Source of the DNA: Eumeta japonica
Lineage: Eukaryota; Arthropoda; Insecta; Lepidoptera; Psychidae
NCBI GenBank assembly: GCA_005406025.1
Contig: BGZK01001621.1
Span: 61,946 to 125,945, forward strand
Direction: 5' to 3'
DNA length: 64,000 bases
A program made the translations under genes and the position numbers. Shown here in pieces: positions 46,301 through 59,289 of the stretch. The notes under the pieces were generated by a model. It had not been told where the DNA came from. It was given only the letters and a program-made list of their open reading frames with translations, and did not search any database. Position 1 is the first letter of the stretch; every line of letters begins with the position of its first letter.

Positions 46301-46449
46301 TTGGTATAAGTCTTAAATCATTCGTTTGCATTAGGGAAATGAAATCTGTCGTTCTTAAAGTGGACGATATGTCTAATATCGTGTTATATGTTTTGCAAGT
46401 GATTAATTCCATGTAATGGGATTGTGAACGGAAATCAGGATACCTCGAT
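46301..46449. other. spacer
   Basis: Nothing recognised. Confidence 0.4.
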
Positions 46450-46694
46450 AGACGACTATCTTCGCCTTGCTAGTATCATAAGTAGATAGCCGCTGCCGTC
46501 CATAGACACTCGCAACTTCGGAGCGTTACTATCTTTTTAGGAAGGAATAGGATACGTAATGAAGGGGGAAGGGAGTCATCGGAACTCTCACTCACTAGAC
46601 GAAAGGCAACAGCGGAAGCTGCTGATTTTGCTGCTACTGAAAGACCAGTTTTGTGCTGCAGCCAAATTAGCCTCAGTATGACGCTACCACAGTA
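46450..46694 (-). mobile_element. lepidopteran SINE-like repeat, copy C (inverted)
   Basis: Reading the minus strand: gtggtagcgtcat, ggctgcagcacaaaac, cttccgctgttgcctttcgt, agtgagtgagagttccg, tattccttcctaaaaaga, gttgcgagtgtctatgg, gacggcagcggc. It is closest to copy D, sharing the ttgcagcac and ttccttcctaaaaag segments. Confidence 0.75.
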
Positions 46695-47059
46695 AATTTG
46701 TTAAAATATTTGTTAATCAACTGCAAATAACGTTGTAAGTCTGTATATTGCTATCACTAATTTGGCTAGTGCAAGATGATCTCTGACCCTATACCAACCA
46801 ATGGAGCTCAATTCGAAATTTCTACTCTCTTGTTTGCCCGATATCATATACGCCGCGAAGTGGGATTAAGTAATAATTTGTATGAGAACTCTTTATTTAA
46901 GCCGTCATTTCAAATGTGGGCAATACTTAAAAAACTGTTCCGGCAGAAGGGAAATTTAAATAATTAATAACGGATTTGTAGGTTGGGTTATCCCAAAACT
47001 TTCATAAGTTTTTTCGTATTTCATGCATAAATTTAAGATAATCTTTCATCATAGTCTGT
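46695..47059. other. unassigned, possibly 3' part of the mariner relic
   Basis: No recognisable motif. It lies downstream of the mariner fragment in that element's reading direction. Confidence 0.35.
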
Positions 47060-47330
47060 GGAGCTTGCCCTTTGACCGTGATATTTTTCGTACGTTCTTG
47101 TCGCTGCTAATCCATTTTTCATCACCATCTTTTCAAAAACGCTTCGGTTTTATTACGTTAAAATAAAGAATCGCAAATCGCACTACTCAGTAGATCTCTT
47201 TCAGTGAGCTCGTACGAGACCCAGGTATTGAGCTCTTCGTTTATCCAGCTTTTTTCAAATGGGCCAAAACTGTTTTGCGTTCAAACCCCAGCGCTTCAGC
47301 TATACTGCTAGAACTAATATGTCGATCCGA
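47060..47330 (-). pseudogene. mariner transposase remnant, N-terminal/central part
   Basis: The minus-strand translation gives DRHISSSSIAEALGFE followed by RKTVLAHLKKAG (family helix-turn-helix, ...TVLNHLKKAGY), a degraded ELTE-like stretch, FNVIKPKRF (family NEIEPFLKR), DGDEKWISSDKNVR (family TGDEKWITYDNxVRK, first catalytic Asp kept) and SRSKGKLH. Several stops and frameshifts are present. The later catalytic motifs HHDNAS and SPDLAP are not seen. It is a different lineage from the 31 kb copy. Confidence 0.75.
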
Positions 47331-49099
47331 CCCACCCTTTACCCAATACCCTTCTAAATATTTTTCTTCTTAAAAACTCACATCTCTCTTACTCACTAAA
47401 TGATAAATTAGTCAAAGTTAACCAGAGTCACGTTCTGTCTGTCGGAACGTGACGTGACAAACTTACTTACTCAATGTTTAATCCCAACAGAACAGTCACT
47501 ACATGTTTCTGTTTTAATGTTAAGTGATAACTTCTAAATGCCATTTAGAAATCTATGTATCTTATTACTTTAAGTAGTCAATTCTCCTACGGTGGTGTCT
47601 CGGAGCCGTATCTAATCATTTCGATATCAATTTTGTACTTTGATAAAATATATATTTTTAACTTTATCTCTTTAGGTGCCTAATCTGAAAATATGAAATT
47701 AATAAAAAAAAATTGATATTGCTTTATAGCGTCATTTGGTAAAATTTTGAGTATTGTATTGTTGCTGTGCTATTGGACGTAGTTTCGATGTACTCAACGC
47801 AAAGTTCTCAACAGCAGATGCTAATACACAACATAAATCAGACAGATCGCATTGCGTGAGGAATTCATGTGAAGGCAGGTAGAAGGTGAATTTTGCATAT
47901 TATGTAGTATATAAATTACATGAGCAACATTTCCCTTGAGAAGTTAACGTATTCTAAAGGCTAACTCGACGCTAAGTAAAGCTCGTTTGCCCGGGTACTT
48001 GCATTAAACAGTGATCGTTTCTCGTCGTATAATTCTTCGTCTACAATTTATAGTTATATAGGCCAATGTATATTATAAAACGACTTCCCACTGTTTGTTT
48101 ATTAAGCTGAACATTTTGAAATATGTTCCCACTTATAAATATAATCTTGTATGTCATTCGACGCTTTCACTGGATCCTTAAACCGAGTTGAATTTAAAGT
48201 AAACTAAAGATCACCATCTGAATCAGGAATCTCTTTACACATGAGCGGAGCCATTGGCAAAAGCCATTAACGGTAAAGTACCAATGAAGTTTATCTACAC
48301 AAGTAAATGTCAGATAACTGAAACTACGGCTAATAAGCAATGGGCGGTGTTTTTCGATAACCCACTGCCTCACCCTTCTACAATCTATTTCATGTGGAAT
48401 TGCTCACATGCGCCCTACTCACTGGTCCTACGCTCATCGGAGGTTGTTTACGATCTTTTGCAATAATGCTTTGACAGTGACGTGTTTCTTTGCACGTTGC
48501 AAGTCATTTGACTTGTTTCAAGTTGAACATCTTGGTGTATTTGTCTGTATTTGGGAATTCAGCCCTTTAGCTACCGATTCAAAACAACGCATCGGGCACT
48601 CGGTTCTCATCGTCAATTGTCTTGATGAAATCAAATTATAAAACTAATTTATAACTGAAATTATAAATCAATGAAACTAATTGAATTTCGACCTTCAATA
48701 TTTACCATTGCTGAAATAATAAGTTTTTAAAGTGGTTCTATAATTATCTGGTATAAAGTTATGTAATGAAATAGTGGAAAAGTGAAGTTTTTCTTCTATA
48801 AGAACACAATTTTATAATCAGAAAATATTGATTTTTTTTTCTAAGAGATGTTATTAAAATATAGGAGAACCTTTCAAATTGTTTCTATATAAAGTATTTG
48901 TAGATACAAAACATTCAAATATGAGTACAACAATTAATTCTTTTGTTGGACGTATAGATAATTATTTTATTTCATCTTTAAAATGAGTAACTCTCCTAAC
49001 TTGCGCTTCATTTGTAGGTTATACTAAAATCACATATCAAATTTAGTAGTATATACAAAATATGATTTAGATATATATACATTTAAATTATTATTTATT
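47331..49099. other. no host gene recognised
   Basis: Mixed AT-rich DNA. 48240-48645 is somewhat more balanced in composition and has frames of 70 and 77 codons without a known motif. Nothing else seen. Confidence 0.4.
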
Positions 49100-49560
49100 A
49101 TTATTGGAGACTTTAGACGACAGCGCTATATTAGGTGTCCGAGCGAAGCCGGATCGAGACGATACCTGTAAAATATACTCATTTCTAACGCCGTTTCTGC
49201 GAAAACGATAAATATGTCACGTGTAAAATCCGCATCGGTTCGCTTAAAATCAAGTTCCAGAGTTGAAAAAGGATATAATCCAAACCGAATCAAATAAATT
49301 ACACCGCGGAAAAAAAATATACTGATTCCATTGGAATTCCGGAGTGCTGCGTAGTCGAAAAATTACTTCGGTAATATAACACCCCCGCCGTTCATATAGA
49401 GATTTAGTAAAAGTGACGGCGCCGAGTGCCTCCGCCGAAATGAGATAAATCGCGGGAGTGAAGTATTTTCAGTGAACCCGCCTTTTTTTCATGCCCTCCC
49501 TCATATAGCGCAGCTATATTTCAGCCTCTCCCGGTGGTACTTCTGATGTTTGAGGACCAC
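49100..49560. promoter_or_regulatory. CpG-rich island
   Basis: Includes gagcgaagccggatcgag, a gtcacgtgta E-box-like site near 49216, and gacggcgccgagtgcctcc near 49415. No coding frame recognised. Confidence 0.3.
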
Positions 49561-49639
49561 TTCTGTTGCTCAGAAGTTCGTTTCCGCTAATGAGTTAGGT
49601 GTGTTTGTGTGCGCCTAACTTTTTTTTTAATGACTCGAC

Positions 49640-49850
49640 AATCCTCTGCCTTTTATCCGACTACGGCGAAGCCTAAAAGGAGGGTTATCTGTTTGACCTG
49701 TATGTATGTATGTCTGTTCCTATGTCCGCTCGAAGTTTTGATAGATGTTACGTTATTAGATTTGCCATGGTGGCGCGACTGTCAGTGGGTAGATAAAATT
49801 CTTAAAAAAATCAAAACGACGGACTGCAAGTATTTGTCATATTTATTTAA
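49640..49850 (+). mobile_element. LINE-tail-type repeat ('atccgactacggcgaagcc')
   Basis: Contains ccttttatccgactacgg, gaagcctaaaaggagggtta and tgtttgacctgtatgtatgt. I recall this combination as a common lepidopteran repeat, typically followed by a 'cctatagctcc' segment that here is degraded. Confidence 0.65.
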
Positions 49851-50644
49851 ATAATATTTAATATATATCAAAATTCGACCACTTCCATTAGGTTTCATGC
49901 TTAATAATTATTTAATTCCTCTGTTTTGAATAAATATCGTTACATAATAATAAATAGCATTACATAATCTTCCTTCTGAAATACAACGCACATCACCAAT
50001 GCCCTTTATATCTACTGATTCACCCAAAACACTGAGGCTTTTGATGGGTTACATAGTATGTGAGCTATCTTCTAAATTGTATTTCATATTTTATTAGCGC
50101 TTATTAAAACTATTAGCCCGTTAGACATTCAATATCTCTTTTAAAACGTCGGTAATATTTAATTTTGATGCGTATTTTTGGAATATAAAAATGGATGGAG
50201 TATTATTTTACTTTTCCTTTTCCAGTCTTCCTTCCCAAATCTGTAATTAAAGATATTTTATACTTTTGATACCTAAAAAGCAATTTCATAGTACGAATTT
50301 TGCTTTCAATCTTTTAGTTGTGATGCGAAAAATTCACTTTCCGTTTCAGACTCCGACTACTGTTCAGGTGAAATCATAAATTATATTAAAGCTGCCAAGA
50401 TGAGCGTCTGCCCATTGAAAATGACGTACCTCTGAGAGTTCTAATTAGGCCATAATTCTCATTTTATTTTATATCTAATCGACAGATTAAATGTACTACG
50501 TCGGCATGGAGTTGTGGGCCGTACATTCAGCCTTACTACTAATATAAAACAAAAACACGAATGCTTCAAATGCAAAACCACACAACAATACCACATATCA
50601 TTCATTTAGAGAGGCATATAGAGAGTACTTTATCATAATTTTCT

Positions 50645-50648
<4 letters not shown>
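49851..50648. other. AT-rich sequence, no gene seen
   Basis: Nothing recognised. Confidence 0.4.

Positions 50649-50701
<53 letters not shown>
50649..50701. repeat. (TA)n / (TATG)n microsatellite
   Basis: About 41 bases of pure TA followed by three TATG units. Confidence 0.95.
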
Positions 50702-50799
50702 ATATTATAAGAAGCAATTATTTTTTCAGTGGAGTTATAGCAATTGAAATAAACTATGAAATAGGTACGGGCAATTCGTTTAATAGCTAAATTCCTAGT

Positions 50800-51300
50800 C
50801 ACGTCATAAAACAACCCCGTGTGGGTTTTTAAGGAAACCGACCCTTAAATGTGGGTCGCATCATATGCCGAAATAATTCCTACCTATTTGTTATTTATAG
50901 ACCGGGACCCGAACGCGGTCTTTCCAACTAAATGGTCCGAAGTGATTTCGTATTCAACAGTATTGAAGCATATTTTTGGTGGGAGTGATTTATTATATGA
51001 TATTACGCGGGGCGCGCGGCTTGAATGGCATTACGTTGACAGGATATGAGGTTCCTTATTTATGTGTGATTTATGTAGTGAGCGGAGATACAACCGTTTG
51101 AACAGAACGCACGCGCACGCCCGGAAAGGGGAGGGCTGGGGTTTTCGTGTGTTTAAGAGGGTTCACTGTACGGCCTTGAGTAAAAGAAAATATAAATGCG
51201 ATCGTAACAGGGAGTATTATAAATTTTTCACTGTGGTAGTAGTTAGACTTCTTGACTTTTTTTTTCGTTCAGTAGGAAGAACTTAATTATGCGTATGAGT
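50800..51300. promoter_or_regulatory. moderately CpG-rich block
   Basis: Includes accgggacccgaacgcgg (50902-50919), ttacgcggggcgcgcggc near 51003 and gcacgcgcacgcccgg. The first is B-box-like in reverse, but no matching A-box is spaced correctly. Frames of 66 and 74 codons are unrecognised. Regulatory island or decayed repeat. Confidence 0.25.
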
Positions 51301-53491
51301 AAGAAAACGTTGAATAATAATTGACATACAGCTCATGATGGGAGAAAATATGGCGCAGGGACGAAGAAAGAATTCGCTGTGCAGAAAAAGCAGAAATTTT
51401 TACCAAACTAACGGTAATGCAGAAATAACGACGACTCTTTAATTTTTCATTGAATCAGCTATTCATCATTTAAGGATTGTTGAGACAATTTGTATGCTAA
51501 TACCTGAATCTCATGCTGTGTTCCACTGCGGGCTACGAGAGCAGTAAGTGGCTATTAAGCCATAATTCTCACGCTGATCCAACGCGGTCTTGGAAGATCA
51601 AATGCATTCTAGGACTTTGATGAATCTCCTGCATGCATTCGAGTTTCCTCCTTAACTGCTTAAAGCTAATATAATTGTAATTGATCTCACAGTTAATTTC
51701 TAATTGTTTAGTTATAATTTACCAAACCAATTTTTATCAAAATGTATTTTTTCAATGTTTATCCAATTGACGTACAATATATTATAGAAAATACAATTAA
51801 TTGTGTGTATGAGAGAGTGGGCTTGTGTGTATTCAAACGTGTATTCTCTGAAAGCTAGAAATTCACTGAACCGATTTTAGTCATTGTCAAATTATATGTA
51901 CAATTATTTTTATGTTTTTAGCGTAATGGTTAATTTATTGAAAAAAAAAAATTATATGGGATTGTATAATATTTGAATATTGGATAATAAGCCGAATGCA
52001 AGTTAGTATAATCTATATTTTCCAGGTTTTGGCAGGTTACGAAAATGAAATCAGATTGTATTTTCAGCATGTGCGCAATTGCGCGGGCTGATGTAACATA
52101 TGCATGAAGTTAGTACGCTCTGAAGTTATCTGCTTCTGCTCCATTGTACAATAACAACTCAACGTACATGCTTATAGTGACTAATTTAATAAGTTTTTGC
52201 GAAACAAGTAAATATTAAGTTCGTGTTATAAACATAACAAAAATAAAGTCATGATAAATATGTAATTAAGTGTATCTATTGACGCCGTAGTAGCGTATCT
52301 AACTTCTTACGTACGACATAAGTGTATACAAATTTTTATATATACCTTAATAAGTAAACAGAAATAAAGCTAAACTCATACACATACGTATGAATTTATA
52401 TCAATCAATCAATCAGAATAATCAAAATAAATCGACGTTAAACGCTTTAAAAGCAACTAATGTATGAAAAATAATTATTAATTAGAATCAATACTAAAAA
52501 CATTTTAGACCAAAGAAACGAATGCATCGCGTTCCGGAAAAGTTTAAAATGATTTATATTTCGTATTTTTTCAGGTATTGTTGGTGGAAGGATCTCTCAT
52601 TACAAATTCAAATTAAAAACGCATGAATTTGTAAAATCTCATCGTAGCGAGCTGTAATGGTTAATGTAAGCAACATGAAATTTTCATCTAAAAATTTCAT
52701 AAATCGCCCAAGACAGTCCTGGAAATGAAATATTATTATTTTTTGAATAGAAATAACCTTATCAGAGGCGGAAATTCAAATATTCTTTTTCATTTTTCGT
52801 ATTTCCTTTAAACGGAAAATGAAAATGACGACAAAACGTTTTAAAATTTTATTCTATTTTTAAACCAATAGAACAAAAAGTTTTGCCGTTTTTACCTACA
52901 TCAGTTATTTTGAAAAACAATTTTAATACTTAATGCTGGATTAGAAATTTAAACGTAATTTTCCGGCCAATGAAATGAAGTTTATCGAAACCATTAGTTT
53001 TCAGCAAACTCCTGAAAAATGGACTTCAGACCGTTTCAGAACCTACATTGTGTCTTCAAAGAGGATTTAATGTTATTTAGGTGAGTTCAGTATTTCAACT
53101 GTAATTCGGTGACATAAAATAGTCTAGACGTTTCGATCGTCTATTCCGAACCTTCCAGAAGTCGTTATAAACGATTTCTCTAATTGTGGAAAGTTGAACC
53201 ACTCCGTAAAACGAAACTTCATTTGTCTAGTATGTACGCTTGACAATCGAAATTATTACTCTACTAACAACGGCAATTTAATCAGTCGGGTTCGATGTGG
53301 AATTTTCTCCTAAGTTTGAGTAATATTGAGAGTCATTCTGTATTTAATGGGTAGTCGTGGATATCAGAACAAAGCAAAGCTGTGGACTGAAAATTCCAAG
53401 TGCAATGCAGCGCCCGTAAGAGAAGTCAGTGAGGTATCCCTTGAATGACTTAGTTGAAGCTCGGTCAAGTACTTCGTGATTAATACAATGT
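51301..53491. other. 2.2 kb without a recognised gene
   Basis: AT-rich. ctagaaattcactgaaccgat at about 51856 resembles short LINE-tail phrases, but too little remains to classify. Confidence 0.4.
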
Positions 53492-53551
53492 ATCTCTCTC
53501 TCTCTATCTCTTTTTATTTGTGTGAGCGCGCGTGTGTGTGTGTGTGTGTGG
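53492..53551. repeat. (CT)n and (GT)n microsatellites
   Basis: A CT run at about 53492-53510 and a GT run at about 53532-53551, with gcgcgc between them. Confidence 0.9.
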
Positions 53552-56089
53552 TAATTTCATATGCTAGCCATGAACCTTCCCCAAGCCATTTGGAGATATT
53601 AACTAAAATTTGTTGCTTATTATAAATAAAAATGTAAACAAAAACCTTTTCTTATATTTGTTTACTTAGAATCAGTGTTAGAGGCCTAAATTCGAAACCT
53701 AAAAATGTTCTTCTTGTATACAATCTGAGTTTAAGTACTTCTTTTTCTCTATATTTACACAATTATAGAAGACAACTATTACAAATTTGGTACCAAATTA
53801 ATTGCATATGATTATATCTTTACTTGTAACACCTCTCTTTCTGTGAAGTGATGACCATATAAGGCGTTATGCTATTTTCAAACATACTCAATTCAATTCT
53901 CTATATTTTTACGCAACGTCGAGAACTGTGTACTATTTTTCCCTTTTTTTTTAATTTAATTTTAATTTCAATTAAAAATTGAAACTATTCCACTGTTAAC
54001 GTATAGTCTGTGCACCATTAGAAACTACTATTTAAGTTAGTTTGAATAAGGACGTTAATTAATTTTAGTCATAATAAAAACCACATTAGACATCGCATGA
54101 AGCGAGTTTCATTATAAATAAATATACAATTATATTATTGTGCGAACATCAATTTTTCGAAATTTGCTAACTTTGTAATGTCATCAGCAAATTACATCAA
54201 TCATAGCATCGTAAATAACGTCAACTCTTTAAGCGTCAACCGCAAACTTTGATCGCTTAATAGTTTCATAGCTACACACATATTAATTATTAGATTTAAA
54301 TAATAATTAAATATTGTTACCGATACAATGATATGATTGATATAAAAACAATTTCTAGTCATTAACTTTTACACGTTTCTAGGTTGATTTATACCACAAC
54401 TGACTTATAAATCGTAAATATTCATAAGTGTCGTCTGTATACATGATTGGGCTACCGAATTCTAGAAAACAAGAACTCCGTTTGTCCAGTTGTGACTGCT
54501 ATATCAAATGTTAAATGTGACCTAAAGCCTTGTGTTAAATGATGCGAGTAACAACGCTTGTGTTTGATTACAGAGCTGATCTAAATTAAAAATAAATTTA
54601 TACAAAGCGCCACGTAAAATTAAGCGAATATTTAACATGATCACGTCAACACCACTATTTACATGCTAATTCCCTTAATTAATTCCAAACTAGGCACTAT
54701 GAAGTGTTGCCAAAAGAGAAAAACGCATTCTGAAATGATCAAGTATAAAGGCAACATCGACAATTTATGAACACGTATTCGTTAGACCTCGGTACGTCAA
54801 CAGGGAATATAGTAGCTTAGCGGACTCGTGTGATGATATATGACAGTTGTTTGCAACCGCCTGTCTCTGGAACGATATTCTTGCAGGACTTGGTGAGTCG
54901 TGTGCTACGAACTCCCAGCACAAGGTGGCGTTATCTTCACCGCTTTATTTAAAAAGGATGTCTTAAGGTATGTACAAGCACCAGCATTGGAAATAGACTC
55001 ATTTAGGGGCCATTCAAGACATTCTGTTGAGAAGGATTCGAACGTTTCGGCGCATAGTTTTTACTAGAAAAAAAGATGGCGAAAGTCAGTCATGATAAAT
55101 AAATAGATATATGATAATATGTGGTCGGCGGATGATTGATGTGACGAATTCAAACCGGAAAATATAGGTTGCGAATTTTGACCACAAATAAATTTTCCAA
55201 TGTGTTTTAAGTTAAGTCAAACTAAACCACTTGCGCCTTAGAGAGCACTTTAAATCGTTAGTTTTAAACATTGTCACTACATTGGTGCTTATGGTTGTTA
55301 GCAACGTAGGACCCGCAACGGGCCAACATGGAGAGGTTTATATTCAAGCCTATCGATTTAAAATGAAAATCTTCTGCTGTGCGTCTGCAGTACAATAACG
55401 AAAGCCTTTTACGATTACACATTGAATGCAGTGAAAGCAGAAGCAGAGACGGACTTTTATATTTGTCTTAGGAACCCCCATTGTATCTACACATACATAT
55501 CCGTAGTACCTTAGTAGAATAATAGTGCACTCGCGCTGATGATACACTTCTTCTGGTCATGCGTCATAAACTTAAATAATAAACAACTTTTATCCATTGA
55601 CATGACAAATATAATATACATAAAATGTTAAGACTCAATAACTGCGCAATTATTGAAATTTTTAGGTACTTACCAAGAAAGTGAACAAACCTGGTAAGGT
55701 TTTCGAGTTACCAATCAATTGATACAGGTCATTATGTTATTCCAAGTTATAGAAGTTATAAAGTGATATGAGAAGGGTATACGGAGACAAGTATACTCTG
55801 ACAAAGGTAGAAGAGCATATCCTATTGTGGACATTCACTACCTTAAGTCAGTCTAATGATATAGACTGGTACGTAGGTTTTAATAGTGAAAAATCATATT
55901 TTTAGACTTCTTCTTCTTTCATCCCGACGACCATAAACATAACAATGACACACAAATTAAGACACTCGACAAGCTGACACCGGAACACTTTTTCGTAACG
56001 TTTCATAAAAATATATATCAATGTATGTATTTTCCGGGTTGCAAACGAACGAGAAATATCAATCGTCATATTAATAAAATCGAGCTAAC
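53552..56089. other. 2.5 kb without a recognised gene
   Basis: AT-rich unique-looking DNA. A more balanced patch at 54790-55080 has no recognised motif. Confidence 0.4.
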
Positions 56090-56480
56090 GTATCAAAAGC
56101 CCATACAGGGGCACACGATAAGCAGTAGAACATTTCAACGTAGTGGAGTGTCCGCGGCGGCCGCGCCCCCGCGGGCGACGCGCGCGCGCTCATTGTCCGC
56201 CAGATTTTCTGGCCGAGTTTTTATTATTGCACGACTCCGGTCGCGTTTCGCACAATGAAGGGGTCAAGTCGTGAAAAAGAACCATTCCCATTGTATCACC
56301 ACAATGACGTAGGGGCCGGGGTGGGTGGGGGGTATTTATTGTTTTTATCAGACAACAGCGTCGACTTCAAAAGTCAAGTTTTGGAAAGGTTTTAATTTTT
56401 ATTTATCGCCCCTGTTACGGCCGTGACCGACGAGCCGCACGAGTGTGGCTTGTTATGACGTGCTCTCTGCTCTTCGTTTG
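56090..56480. promoter_or_regulatory. CpG-rich island with four Sox-type sites
   Basis: gcggcggccgcgcccccgcg near 56152 opens the island. Four CATTGT/ACAATG cores follow: 56191-56196 (+), 56252-56257 (-), 56289-56294 (+) and 56301-56306 (-). The last two form an inverted pair six bases apart, and the final one overlaps a CRE-like tgacgta. ggccggggtgggtgggggg lies just after. No credible coding frame. Likely a Sox-responsive enhancer or promoter. Confidence 0.35.
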
Positions 56481-56570
56481 CGTCGGTTAGAAATTGTGTG
56501 TTTATTTTTTTTTGAAGTGAAACTTCTTTATCGGCGTATGGGAGAGATTTTATAGCAATGTAACGTTTTT

Positions 56571-56610
56571 CTGTTACGCGCCATCTTTATCTGTTACGCG
56601 CCATCTTTAT
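56571..56610 (+). repeat. perfect 20-bp tandem duplication
   Basis: ctgttacgcgccatctttat occurs twice without gap. The first copy follows a gtaacgttttt segment. Confidence 0.95.
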
Positions 56611-57120
56611 TTCTGGGTAACATTTTTCCGTTTCTCCTATCTCTTTCTATTTTCAATAAAACCTATTTTCTTGTTGGCCGGTAATTAAACCCCGGAAAAA
56701 GTGTCTGGCTTTTTATTATTAATTTTTTTAATATTTAATTAAGAGGCTATTAAAATTTCAAAGTGAATCAAACACTTCAAATTGTATTTAAAAAAAAAAA
56801 CTTTGGTGAGAATTAATTATAAGTCAACCCTCTCAAAAATGTCTGCCTAATTAAATTTTGTTTTTAAAATTATTCAAAATTTCGATTAAAGTGTTGGCCT
56901 CTGAATCAAACACTTTATTCGGATTTAATTTTATTACACCTTTCTATTATGCGCAGTACCTGGTGTCCCGGGTTGGGCTAAGCCAACACAGGTATTCTGG
57001 TTTCTCATCTCATACATATTGAAATTGAAAAATTTCAGGGTGAATCAAACACTTCACTAAACACGTGTTACTAGCTCTTGGACTATTACAGTTTGTCTAT
57101 ATTACATTTTCCTATTATCT
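56611..57120. mobile_element. possible LTR/3' region of a gypsy-like element with phased motif
   Basis: tgaatcaaacactt occurs at 56764-56777, 56902-56915 and 57041-57054, 138 and 139 bases apart. Two copies share a longer context (atttca..gtgaatcaaacacttca). An AATAAA with a GT-rich downstream stretch near 56657-56710 could be a poly(A) signal. It lies beyond the C-terminal end of the integrase fragment, where a 3' LTR would be expected. LTR ends were not found. Confidence 0.35.
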
Positions 57121-57330
57121 AAGTTGAAACCTTTTTAACCGACATACATGAACTATATCTCACATTCTTTCATTGAGTGACTCGATTTTATACGTAGCGT
57201 TCGATAATTTTCCTACAATTCTATATGGCCCTTTATAACATCGCATTAATTGAAAAGTTTTACCTATCACCCTTCTAGGTACATATCCATTACCAAGTCT
57301 CCTACATGAAACTCTGAAAATTTCTATTTC
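57121..57330 (-). pseudogene. Ty3/gypsy-type integrase C-terminal fragment
   Basis: The minus-strand frame reads RRLGNGYVPRRVIGKTFQLM, then CYKGPYRIVGKLSNATYKIE, then a TGA stop (57160-57162), then DIVHVCRLKRFQL. This matches the C-terminal domain of retroelement integrases (family ...KLLPRYxGPYRVVxxLSNxxYxVE...xxVHVSRLKPF). The GPY/F motif and the HVxRLK terminus are clear. Upstream integrase catalytic sequence was not found at higher coordinates, so only the tail survives. Confidence 0.75.
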
Positions 57331-59289
57331 TGAAACTCAGTAGTGACGTGAAAAATAATATTTCAATTAAGTGATTAGCGAAAAAAATTTTATAAAGTTA
57401 TTGGCAAAAAGAATAAAAGATATTTGTTCTAATTCCAGTGGATTTCTAACAGAAGCAAGTAATTCAACCTTTTTTCTAATACATTCAACACGTGGGTGTG
57501 ATTACGGTATTTATTTTTTTTTTAAGTTATTTCAGGTTAACCTTAGTTTTTGATTGTAAATATCAGTGAGTTAAGCCATTAATTACAAAAATATATAATA
57601 ACAACAACAATAACAATAATAGTAATAATTCTATTATAATTAATGAAATGCTATAATCTTAGTAGCAGAAAGGTAAAATAATTGTATTATTTTTGTATCC
57701 ATGTCTATGATAATAAAAGCCTTTTTGCAAAAACTTTATCTAATTTAGCTTTATTCAACCAATTTCTGTGAAGTTGTAAATAGTAAATCATTTTTCGAAA
57801 AATGATGTCATAAAGAAGTTTCACTTCTTACGTGTGTACACTAATACACACACACTTTTTTTTTATTAAAATTCGATGTACAAAATCCGGGAATAGTGTT
57901 TTCCTTTTTTTTTCATTATATCCGAATTAAACATTGTGATTTTAAACAATGATTATAAACTAGACACCTTCACAATTCATTATTACAAAAATATTTAAAT
58001 CTCGTTGGTATACATTGGTTACAATATAACTTTAGTGTGTGTTTCTTTGTTCGTATATTAAAACGATTATTCTTATAACTTTTATACAATATTAAATAAA
58101 TTCAACTGTGATTTTATTCATTTCATACCATGTTTGAGACACAACAACATTAAATCAGGGATTATTAATATGGAATTACAGTACAGAGTTATTATGATTT
58201 GACATCTGATTTATAATTATTATCTAATAATAATATTTAGATTAAAAAAAAAATTTAAACGACGCTAATCATTTTTAGTCGTTAAATACCAAAAATATAT
58301 TTTACACATTTATTGTTGCATTAAAAATAAAACACAGACAGAAAAGGAATAAAACACTTTTTATTCAATACAAAGTGTTGCGAATTCATATTGAAGGTAA
58401 AACAGAAATTTACACGATGGTATAGTTACTAAAAAATATTATTATCATTATTTATGAATTAACGCGTAATAGCGCACTACAGGTAACCCCTACCCTCACA
58501 TTTCACCCTCACAGTTGGAAAAGCGAACGGCGCCAAAGTAGTTCGCTACACACCACCGGTATGCAAATCATGTTTTAAACGAAGCAAACATATACAGGGT
58601 TAATGTTTTCGTTGCGATCAAAGTGCAAAATGTAGCATTCGAAGTGGTGCCGTTCGTACGTACGTCCATTTGTAACTTTCAAAAATTTCGACATATATAG
58701 GCTGTGAAAAGTTTGATAGATCTGACGACCTTTCTTTTATTATTTTCGGACACATACAACGCCATCCGATGTCAAATTAGGCAATGCGGCTAGTACTGTC
58801 ATATAAATGTTTGTCTTGTATGAATCGAATACACATAAACCTAAAACTGAGGGTTGGCGAACAATCTTCTCTGGAACAGTAAGATTCGTATTTATCAGGT
58901 TGCAACTCCCATTATTTTTTAATGGCAATAGCGCAGTGGTCCAGGGGGTGGTGTGCCCACGGAATCTGATAAGCCATCTCTCTCTTACTCACATTTAGCA
59001 CTTTTTTTTCTATAATATTTCTTAATATCGAGCGTTAATACTTTAAAACGATTGCTTTGGTGTTCCTTTTTTCACGTATTTTTAAATAATTAATAAATAT
59101 AATACAAAACTTTTAAATTAGTCAAAGACATTTTTTGTAATTCATAAAACATATTTGAAACAGAAGAACCATACTTGAAAAACGTACAAAATCTCCAGAA
59201 TTTCTACAATAATAATCTTAATATTGTAATTTATAAAGTTTTGTTCGAAACAGGTGTTAAGCTTTTAAAATAATATCCAGCTAAGGAAA
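57331..59289. other. 2 kb without a recognised gene
   Basis: AT-rich, with an (AAC/AAT)n-like run at about 57596-57626. 58490-58580 is slightly CpG-rich (gcgaacggcgccaaag). A SINE-like fragment may lie at 58920-58985 (gcaatagcgcagtggtcc), too short to classify. Confidence 0.4.

Noticed and set aside
50902..50919. B-box-like sequence in reverse (accgggacccgaacgcgg)
   Set aside because: No A-box at tRNA or SINE spacing; kept only as part of a CpG-rich block.
55030..55050. tRNA B-box-like gattcgaac on the minus strand
   Set aside because: No T-stem pairing, and no A-box at the right distance.
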